From assembly GCA_910588595.1 (NCBI GenBank), contig CAJUQU010000040.1:1-20235 (forward strand): a DNA stretch of 20,235 nucleotides. Reading direction: 5' to 3'. The translations under genes and the position numbers were made by a program. Under the pieces are notes generated by a model that worked only from the letters and a program-made list of their open reading frames with translations, did no database searches and was not told where the DNA came from. Position 1 is the stretch's first letter; each line of letters starts with the position of its first letter. This DNA comes from an uncultured Lachnospiraceae bacterium (lineage in GTDB: Bacteria; Bacillota_A; Clostridia; Lachnospirales; Lachnospiraceae). Shown piece after piece: positions 14,466 through 20,235 of the stretch.

Positions 14466-14505
14466 AACAATTGGTCATATAAGACGTAGAGAAGGAGGAT
14501 ATAAC

Positions 14506-15129
14506 ATGAAACTTAAAAAATTTCTTGCTGCAACACTTGCAGCGACGATGGTAATGTCATCTGCTATGACAGTATGTGCTGGTTACTACGATTCAAGCGC
14601 TAGCTCTTCTGAGAGCACAACAGTATCAGAGGATGTGAAGGCTGCAAATGTGCCAATCGCTGTAGCTGGAACGAATGTAACAACAACAATAGCAGGCGGT
14701 TACGCAGCAAAGTCTGTACAGGGAACAGCTGTTACTACACCACTTGCTCAGGTAAAGGCGAACTTAGGTCTCAAGGACGGGCAGGTACCGGCGATCACAA
14801 TTTATGATACAGATCCGGCAAAGAGCCCGGCAGCTATGGCATGTGTAAATGCAGCAGTAGAGGCTATGGGAGCAGGCGCAGAGGCAGTTGCGGTTCTGAA
14901 CATCAACCTTTATGCAAAGGAGAACAACAACGTTGTGACACTTGAGGATGGCAGCGTGGCAATGGTAACTGGTCTTCCTAAGAACGCTGATCTTACAAAG
15001 ACATACTCAGTTGTCTGCGTACAGCCAGGCGGAGTAGTTACGATTCTTGAAGATCTCGACAGCAATCCTGCAACAGTTACTTTCGATGTGCAGGCTGGTA
15101 TCGGCACATATGCACTTGTAGCACAATAA
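14506..15129 (+). CDS. Secreted protein of unknown function, 207 residues
   Basis: Starts MKLKKFLAATLAATMVMSSA at an ATG with AAGGAGGA close upstream; a signal peptide ends near VCAGYY (about residue 24). The mature protein begins with a Ser/Thr-rich stretch (about 25-48), then small-residue-rich segments (about 50-125) and a C-terminal strand-rich domain ending GVVTILEDLDSNPATVTF and YALVAQ. That last domain resembles the C-terminus of the divergently encoded BspA-like protein. Codon choice is narrow (many GCA, ACA, GTA), unlike most neighbours, and with the strong promoter suggests high expression. No wall anchor is present. No named family is recognised. A hairpin terminator follows directly. 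Confidence 0.8.
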   Translation: MKLKKFLAATLAATMVMSSAMTVCAGYYDSSASSSESTTVSEDVKAANVPIAVAGTNVTTTIAGGYAAKSVQGTAVTTPLAQVKANLGLKDGQVPAITIYDTDPAKSPAAMACVNAAVEAMGAGAEAVAVLNINLYAKENNNVVTLEDGSVAMVTGLPKNADLTKTYSVVCVQPGGVVTILEDLDSNPATVTFDVQAGIGTYALVAQ

Positions 15130-15137
15130 ACAAGTAA

Positions 15138-15195
15138 AACAGATTCCGGTATGGTGTACTGCCACACCGGAATTATCTGTTAGAAGATTTTGTTT
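15138..15195 (+). terminator. Intrinsic terminator
   Basis: Two stacked stems, AACAGAT with ATCTGTT and TTCCGGT (15144-15150) with ACCGGAA (15166-15172), are separated by a small bulge and followed by a T-rich stretch (TTTTGTTT). It separates the secreted-protein gene from the polysaccharide operon. Confidence 0.75.
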
Positions 15196-15277
15196 ACTCT
15201 TCAATAAAGCAGTGTGATCATATAAAATGTTGCAGTGTGGACTGCGTTCGTTAACAAACAGGGGGAGTTTTTAGAAG

Positions 15278-16957
15278 ATGAAAGCATGGTGTATACGGAG
15301 AAGATACGATATACTGTTTACACTGCTTTTGTTCTGTATCGCATGCCATGGCATAAGCAAGAGCTACGGATTCTACTTTCCGGCCGATGAGTTTGGTTAC
15401 TGGTCCTACGCAGCCAGGCTTGCCGGATATGACTGGTCGGACATTGCATCATTAGGTTCTTATTATTCTTATGGGTACAGTCTTATTCTACTCCCTGTTT
15501 TTGTTATATTTAAAAGCGGAATCGCCGCATACCGTGCAGCTATGTTTGTAAATTTTGCACTGCTTGCAGCATGTTTTTTTATTTTGCAGAAGATGGGAAA
15601 AACATTCTGTGCCGCAGTGGCAGTCTTTTATCCCACGTGGTTATTTTATGCGGGAACAACTTTTACTGAAACGCTGCTTGTTACACTGTATCTTGTTATA
15701 TGTCTGTCTTTTTTGAAATATCTTCAGACGAATAAAAGACAGTATCTGGCACTCATGCTCATCACAATGCTTTATATGTATTGTGTGCATCGGCGTGCGA
15801 TCGGGGTTCTGGTGTCCGGGATCCTTGTTTTATTGATATACAGTGTCCGCAGAGGTGGAAAAAAGGTAAAATATGCGCTGGTGCTGATCACAGGACTGGC
15901 GTTTGTGTTTGCGGCAGGGCTGCTGATCACAAACTATTGGACAAGTCTGATGCATGCGGCTGCAGAAGACGGATTAAAAAATATAAACAGTTATGCAGGG
16001 CAGATCCGTAAGATCCTGGCTGTTTTTACAAAAGAAGGCTTCATCAATCTGATGATCAGTGTGTCAGGTAAAATATTGTATCTCGGGTGGGCAAGTTTTG
16101 GATTGGCGTATTTTGGATTGGCGTACACCATAAAGCGGGTGAGGGAGAAGAAATATTTTCCGCTGTTTGTGCTGCTTTCAACACTGGCGGCGCTGATGAT
16201 CTCTGCCATTTATACAATATATCCAGGGCGTGTTGATACACTGACATATGGTCGCTACCATGAATATGTGATGCCTGTACTGATCATGATGGGCATAAAG
16301 GAATTGCGCAAAAAGAGCATGTCGGCAAGAGGGACTGCATCCGGCATAGCAGTAATGATTGTGCTTGAGGCAGCGCTGACATGGATGGTTACGATCAGCC
16401 TGCGCAGGTATGGACAGAGATCCTTTTTTGGAAATACGATATGTGGGATCAGCTGGCTCTATGATCCGGAAAATTTTGAGCCCGTTTCGTTTTACTGGCG
16501 GGTGTATCTGGTGTATATAGTACTGACTGCCATGGTATGCATGGGAATATGGTGGATAGGCAGGCGCAGGGGCAGAGAGGTTTTTCTGATGTTCCTGGTG
16601 ACGGTACAGATCATAATCGGTATACGGCTGTCAACAATGTATATTGACGCCTCGAGGTCGGCGTGTTATAGGGATACATTGCTCATGCAGAGAATACAGG
16701 AACTCAATCCTGACGGCAGCAGGGAAGTATTCTATAGCACTGAAGGAGAGGATTATGGAAATATTGGTATTTTGCAGTTTATGATGCGGGAGACGCAGAT
16801 AAATATTGTCAAAAAAGATTATGACCTGGACAGTCAGACGCAGACAGACCTGCTGCTGATCGATTTTCGCAGCGATCAGGGATCGGTGTTGGAAGAAAAG
16901 TATGACAGTCATATAACGACGGGGCATTTTACACTATATTATAATGAGAATGAGTAA
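15278..16957 (+). CDS. Polytopic GT-C-like membrane glycosyltransferase
   Basis: 559 residues with about ten or more membrane segments, the first at about residues 11-26. An acidic pair Asp37-Glu38 in FPADEFGYWSYAARLAGYD sits in the first outside loop, the place and context of the catalytic Asp/Glu motif of GT-C enzymes (PMT, ArnT and relatives), which use lipid-phosphate sugars on the outer face of the membrane. Membrane segments continue to about residue 460, followed by a ~100-residue soluble C-terminal part. GGGGGAG lies ten bases before the ATG. It heads a group with an SH3 protein, a polyprenyl-type GT2 and a glycan ABC exporter, which supports a role in surface glycan assembly. The exact sugar and acceptor are unknown; the upstream promoter is not clear (TATAAA at 15221 without a good -35). 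Confidence 0.75.
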   Translation: MKAWCIRRRYDILFTLLLFCIACHGISKSYGFYFPADEFGYWSYAARLAGYDWSDIASLGSYYSYGYSLILLPVFVIFKSGIAAYRAAMFVNFALLAACFFILQKMGKTFCAAVAVFYPTWLFYAGTTFTETLLVTLYLVICLSFLKYLQTNKRQYLALMLITMLYMYCVHRRAIGVLVSGILVLLIYSVRRGGKKVKYALVLITGLAFVFAAGLLITNYWTSLMHAAAEDGLKNINSYAGQIRKILAVFTKEGFINLMISVSGKILYLGWASFGLAYFGLAYTIKRVREKKYFPLFVLLSTLAALMISAIYTIYPGRVDTLTYGRYHEYVMPVLIMMGIKELRKKSMSARGTASGIAVMIVLEAALTWMVTISLRRYGQRSFFGNTICGISWLYDPENFEPVSFYWRVYLVYIVLTAMVCMGIWWIGRRRGREVFLMFLVTVQIIIGIRLSTMYIDASRSACYRDTLLMQRIQELNPDGSREVFYSTEGEDYGNIGILQFMMRETQINIVKKDYDLDSQTQTDLLLIDFRSDQGSVLEEKYDSHITTGHFTLYYNENE

Positions 16958-16981
16958 GAAACGAGTGAATGGGGGAACGAT

Positions 16982-17713
16982 ATGAAAAAGAGCTTGGGAA
17001 GAATAGTAAGCGTTTTATGCATACTGCTTGTGATGGGCATGACAGTATGTGCAGCGGACGTTGAGAATATAAAGAAAAATAAAGTATTACAGACAAACAG
17101 CGATGTGGAACTTCACGAGGCGCCGGATGCCGCTTCTGCCGTAACAGGCACACTTTCAGCCGCAACCCCGGTGATCGTCAAGGAGGACGCGAAAGATGGG
17201 TGGTGTATGGTCGCATACCAGGAAACCGTGGGGTATGTGCAAGTGACCAGCCTGGGACTGCTTGGCAGTCAGATTGCCCCTGCTGTATCAGAGGCGCAAA
17301 ATGTGACAGGGAATGAGGCAGCACCGCCTGCCGGGTCAGCACAGGATAATGGAGTGCAGTCGTCTGACGGGGCGGCACTTGACAATGGCGAACAGCCGGC
17401 CGTCGGGGCAGCGCAGGATAATGGAGAACAGGCAGCTGCAGGAGCAGCGCAGGATAACGGGACGCAGTCATCTGACGATATAGTGCAGAATGACGCGACA
17501 CAGGATGTACCTGCAAATGTGAATTCTCTCGATGAGGAGTTTAAAAGCGTACAGGAACAAAATCTGCTGTCATTTCAGGAAGCGGAGGCTGCAAAGGCGA
17601 GAGAAAAATCAGATAAAGTATGGAAAGTCATCATTGCAGTGTTGGTGGTAGCGATCTTTGCGGTAGGAATTGTCACGACACTAGGAAATAAGGGGAAAAA
17701 GAAAAAACAATGA
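16982..17713 (+). CDS. Secreted SH3-domain protein with 12-residue repeats and C-terminal membrane anchor
   Basis: 243 residues. Signal peptide from MKKSLGRIVSVLCILLVMGM to about VCAAD (24-26). Residues about 36-93 form a bacterial SH3 domain (SDVELHEAPDAASAVTGTL, DGWCMVAYQETVGYVQVTSL), which in other proteins binds peptidoglycan or similar ligands. Residues 120-167 are four 12-residue repeats of the form AQDNGxQxxxGA. A probable helical stretch (about 182-206) leads to a C-terminal membrane segment (VIIAVLVVAIFAVGIVTTL) and a Lys-rich tail. The protein would thus be anchored at its C-terminus with the SH3 domain outside. Its stop overlaps the start of the next gene (ATGA, 17710-17713), so translation of the two is coupled. 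It may tie glycan assembly to the wall; this is inference. Confidence 0.85.
   Translation: MKKSLGRIVSVLCILLVMGMTVCAADVENIKKNKVLQTNSDVELHEAPDAASAVTGTLSAATPVIVKEDAKDGWCMVAYQETVGYVQVTSLGLLGSQIAPAVSEAQNVTGNEAAPPAGSAQDNGVQSSDGAALDNGEQPAVGAAQDNGEQAAAGAAQDNGTQSSDDIVQNDATQDVPANVNSLDEEFKSVQEQNLLSFQEAEAAKAREKSDKVWKVIIAVLVVAIFAVGIVTTLGNKGKKKKQ
17339..17482 (+). repeat. Four tandem 36-bp repeats in the SH3-protein gene
   Basis: Four copies of a 36-bp unit encode the AQDNG-type 12-residue motif. Copies differ at several bases (QSSDGA, QPAVGA, QAAAGA, QSSDDI endings), so the array is not freshly duplicated. A fifth, weak unit (VQNDATQD) follows. Confidence 0.8.
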
Positions 17714-18711
17714 AACTTATAATACAGATTCCTTGTTACAATGAGGCAGACACACTTGAGGCAGCGTTGAATGACCTGCCGGAATATCTTGAGGGAATCG
17801 ACGAGATTGAGTATTTGATCATCAATGACGGCAGCTGTGATGCCACGGTCGAAGTTGCGAGAAAGTGGGGGGTGCACCACATCGTCAATTTCAGTCAGAA
17901 TAAGGGGCTTGCCAGAGGGTTTATGGCAGGTCTTGACGGCTGTCTCAGGAACGGGGCAGACATTATCGTGAATACGGATGCAGACAATCAATATTGCGCA
18001 GAGGATATCCAGGAGCTCATACAGCCGATATTGGATGGCAGGGCAGACATGGTGGTAGGAGCCAGGCCGATCGATGAAACAGAGCATTTTTCTTACATGA
18101 AGAAAAAACTGCAGCATCTGGGCAGCTGGGCAGTAAGGATGGCATCAAACACCGATATACCCGATGCGCCCAGCGGATTCCGTGCCATGACGCGGGACAC
18201 GGCAATGCGCATCAATGTGGTCAATGACTACACATACACATTGGAGACGATCGTGCAGGCAGGGCGTGAAAAGATTGCAGTTACAAGCGTTCCCATACAC
18301 ACCAACCCGCAGCTGCGGCCGTCCAGACTGTTTAGAGGCGTATGGGCCTATGTAAAAAAGTCGATCGTCATCATACTGAGGGCTTATATCATGTACAAGC
18401 CATTGAAGGCATTTACGTATATCAGCATGCTGCCGACAGTGATCGGTCTTGGGATCGGAGTGCGGTTTTTACATTTTTTGTTCACACAGGGTGGCAATGG
18501 TCACATTCAGTCACTGATACTTGCGTGTACACTCATTATTATAGGATTTTTGACATTCATGATCGGGCTTGTATCCGACTTGATGGCTTCGAACAGGCGT
18601 ATACTTGCGGACACACAGTATCATGTCAGGCGGATGGAGTATGAGATGGAGGACAAGATGAGAAAAGCTGAGGGGCGGGCAGAACACCCTGAGGACACAG
18701 GTGGTCATTGA
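17710..18711 (+). CDS. GT2-family glycosyltransferase (dolichol/polyprenyl-phosphate type)
   Basis: 333 residues. The GT-A fold is shown by IIQIPCYNEADTLEAAL at the start, YLIINDGSCDAT, and the metal-binding Asp90-Ala-Asp92 in NTDADNQY, then DAPSGFRAM. The C-terminus has two membrane segments (about 235-255 and 270-298) and a charged tail. This is the arrangement of enzymes that load a sugar onto undecaprenyl phosphate at the inner face, giving donors for outer-face GT-C enzymes such as the one encoded two genes upstream. The start overlaps the SH3-protein stop by four bases, which fixes it. The ABC permease begins 27 bp behind. Sugar identity is unknown. Confidence 0.9.
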   Translation: MKLIIQIPCYNEADTLEAALNDLPEYLEGIDEIEYLIINDGSCDATVEVARKWGVHHIVNFSQNKGLARGFMAGLDGCLRNGADIIVNTDADNQYCAEDIQELIQPILDGRADMVVGARPIDETEHFSYMKKKLQHLGSWAVRMASNTDIPDAPSGFRAMTRDTAMRINVVNDYTYTLETIVQAGREKIAVTSVPIHTNPQLRPSRLFRGVWAYVKKSIVIILRAYIMYKPLKAFTYISMLPTVIGLGIGVRFLHFLFTQGGNGHIQSLILACTLIIIGFLTFMIGLVSDLMASNRRILADTQYHVRRMEYEMEDKMRKAEGRAEHPEDTGGH

Positions 18712-18738
18712 CAGAGCGGCAGGAAGAGGTAATGGTTC

Positions 18739-19518
18739 ATGATAGGACACGTAAAAGAAATACTGATGTATATAGATATGGTAAAGAGCCTTGTAAAACG
18801 TGATTTGAGGGGGAAATATAAAGGTTCCATATTGGGATTCCTGTGGACTTTTATCAATCCATTGTGTCAGATCATTGTATATATCATTGTATTCTCGGTG
18901 ATCGTCAGAACGAATCTTGATAAGTTTTATGTGTATGTCATAACAGGTATGATACCGTGGTTTTTCTTTGATGTTTCGCTGCGCCAGGGGGCAGGCTGTG
19001 TGCGATATCAGGGGGATATGGTAAAGAAAATATATTTTCCGCGGGAGGTATTGCCGTTAGCATGTGTGACATCCAATTTTGTCAACATGCTGTTTTGTTT
19101 TATTATTGTGTTTGCAGTGCTCATCGTCTCGGGGGTAGGGATAAGCATCAAGGCACTTTTCTTCCTGCCGATGATCATGATTGTGGAGTATGTTCTGGCA
19201 CTGGGATTTGCGCTGATCGTTTCAGCCATCACTGTGTTTTTTAAGGATCTCGAGCATATTGTGACGGTTTTTCTGATGGCATGGATCTATCTGACTCCGA
19301 TCCTGTATTCTATGGATACGATGCCTGCAAAGATCGTATGGATATTTAAGGTAAACCCGATGGCGCATGTCATAGAGGCATACCACAGTGTTCTGTATTG
19401 GAAGACTATGCCAACAGGAAAAGGGTTTCTGTATTCGACAGTGTTTGCGTTTTTGATCCTCATGATTGGTGAATGTATATTTGCGAAGTTAAACGATAAC
19501 TTTGCGGAGGAGTTATGA
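18739..19518 (+). CDS. ABC-2 type polysaccharide export permease (Wzm/TagG-like)
   Basis: 259 residues with about six membrane segments. LVKRDLRGKYKGSILGFLWTF near the start and VNPMAHVIEAYHSVLYWKT near the end are strongly typical of the ABC-2 permeases that export lipid-linked O-antigen, teichoic acid or similar glycans. AGGAAGAGG precedes the ATG. The stop overlaps the ATPase start (ATGA, 19515-19518), so the two subunits are made together. The transported glycan would be built by the glycosyltransferases upstream and by genes beyond the right edge. Confidence 0.93.
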   Translation: MIGHVKEILMYIDMVKSLVKRDLRGKYKGSILGFLWTFINPLCQIIVYIIVFSVIVRTNLDKFYVYVITGMIPWFFFDVSLRQGAGCVRYQGDMVKKIYFPREVLPLACVTSNFVNMLFCFIIVFAVLIVSGVGISIKALFFLPMIMIVEYVLALGFALIVSAITVFFKDLEHIVTVFLMAWIYLTPILYSMDTMPAKIVWIFKVNPMAHVIEAYHSVLYWKTMPTGKGFLYSTVFAFLILMIGECIFAKLNDNFAEEL

Positions 19519-20235
19519 TGCCAGTGGAAAACAGTATAGAAGTCTGCAGCGTGAAAAAGTCATTTAAGGTATATTCGGATAAGGGTTCCATGCTCAAAGA
19601 GCGGGTAATCTTTGCGAACAGAAACAGGCATGAAAACAGAGAGATACTCAGAGATATAAGCTTCGCGATACCAAGAGGACAGTCGGTAGGTTTTATAGGA
19701 AAGAATGGCTGTGGGAAAAGTACGATGCTCAAAATGTTAAGCCGGATCCTAAAGCCCAATCAGGGAAAGATAACTATAAAAGGCAGGGTGTCAAGCCTGA
19801 TCGAGTTGGGAGCAGGTTTCCACCCGGATCTAAGCGGGCGGGAGAACATCTATATCAATGCAACGATCTTTGGATTGAGCAATGAGGAAATAGATGCCAG
19901 AATGGGTGATATCATAGCATTTTCTGAGTTGGAGGAGTTTATAGACAACCCTGTCAGGACATATTCGTCAGGGATGTATATGAGACTGGCTTTTTCGGTG
20001 GCGATCAATGTGAATGCAGAAGTACTATTGATCGATGAGATCCTCGCAGTGGGTGATGTGAGTTTCCAAAAAAAATGTTTTCAAAGGTTAATGGAAATTA
20101 AGGAGGATGGAGTCACCATCGTGATCGTCTCCCATTCGATGGAACAGTTATACAGCATATGTGACAGGCTGATCTGGATCGAGCAGGGGGTGGTTCGCGA
20201 GGACGGGGAGCCGCGTTTGGTGGGAATGCACTATC
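19515..20235 (+). CDS. ABC transporter ATP-binding subunit for glycan export (Wzt/TagH-like), 3' partial
   Basis: The frame starts at the ATG overlapping the permease stop and stays open to the right edge, giving 240 residues without a stop. Motifs in order: Walker A GKNGCGKST (62-70), the ELGAGFHPDLSGRENI stretch typical of Wzt/TagH ATPases, signature TYSSGMYMRLAFSVA, Walker B VLLIDEILAVGD, and the switch His in VSHSM. GAGGAG lies just upstream within the permease gene. Whether it also carries the extra C-terminal glycan-binding domain of some Wzt proteins cannot be seen. It powers the permease encoded directly upstream. Confidence 0.95.
   Translation, partial: MMPVENSIEVCSVKKSFKVYSDKGSMLKERVIFANRNRHENREILRDISFAIPRGQSVGFIGKNGCGKSTMLKMLSRILKPNQGKITIKGRVSSLIELGAGFHPDLSGRENIYINATIFGLSNEEIDARMGDIIAFSELEEFIDNPVRTYSSGMYMRLAFSVAINVNAEVLLIDEILAVGDVSFQKKCFQRLMEIKEDGVTIVIVSHSMEQLYSICDRLIWIEQGVVREDGEPRLVGMHY

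Noticed and set aside
14302..14505. Longer N-terminus for the 207-residue secreted protein
   Set aside because: It crosses the TTGAAA/TATAAT promoter and would bury the signal peptide; AAGGAGGA supports the ATG at 14506.
17339..17482. CRISPR array in the regular 36-bp repeats
   Set aside because: The units are contiguous without spacers and keep one coding frame; they are protein repeats.

Overview
The window looks like chromosomal DNA from a Gram-positive anaerobe of the class Clostridia, most likely a Lachnospiraceae-type gut bacterium. This rests on the mix of proteins (rubredoxin-first 'reverse' rubrerythrin beside a PerR-like Fur protein, archaeal-type prolyl-tRNA synthetase, acetate kinase, BspA-like repeat protein), strong AGGAGG ribosome sites, and several textbook sigma-A promoters with exact 17-bp spacers. 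Genus assignment is inference; no rRNA or tRNA gene is present.

Layout. (1) 1-3911: the 3' part of a large protein of unknown function whose C-terminus resembles a papain-like C39-type fold without the catalytic residues, then a membrane-anchored transglutaminase-like protein with its own consensus promoter. (2) 4021-4200: a 59-residue unknown protein closed by a bidirectional terminator. (3) 4275-5350, minus strand: an oxidative-stress pair, PerR-like regulator then reverse rubrerythrin, read from a consensus promoter whose start region carries a perfect 7-1-7 Fur-type palindrome. (4) 5596-8271: histidine kinase, OmpR-type response regulator and an RluA-family pseudouridine synthase in a row. 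(5) 8391-9715: three small genes: a 128-residue unknown, a protein resembling only the N-terminal domain of the ClpC adaptor MecA, and a 94-residue secreted or membrane peptide. (6) 9984-12649: proS and ackA, 32 bp apart, probably co-transcribed. (7) 12734-15129: two divergent secreted proteins sharing a related C-terminal domain, separated by about 740 bp that hold a 168-bp full-length palindromic element and further nested hairpins. (8) 15278 to the right edge: a surface-polysaccharide type operon with a polytopic GT-C-like protein, an SH3-domain protein with 12-residue repeats and a C-terminal membrane anchor, a polyprenyl-type GT2 glycosyltransferase, and an ABC-2 permease translationally coupled to its ATPase, which runs off the window.

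How the parts work together. Blocks 3, 4 and 6 are housekeeping or stress functions. Block 8 is coherent: the GT2 would charge a lipid carrier with sugar, the GT-C-like protein would transfer sugar on the outer face, and the Wzm/Wzt (TagGH)-like transporter would export a lipid-linked glycan. The SH3 protein sits between the two glycosyltransferases, so it may act at the wall. No clearly new defence or mobile system is visible. The most unexplained material is the palindromic repeat region between the divergent secreted genes and the shared C-terminal domain of those genes. Several genes needed a start other than the longest open frame, and the two edge genes are partial.
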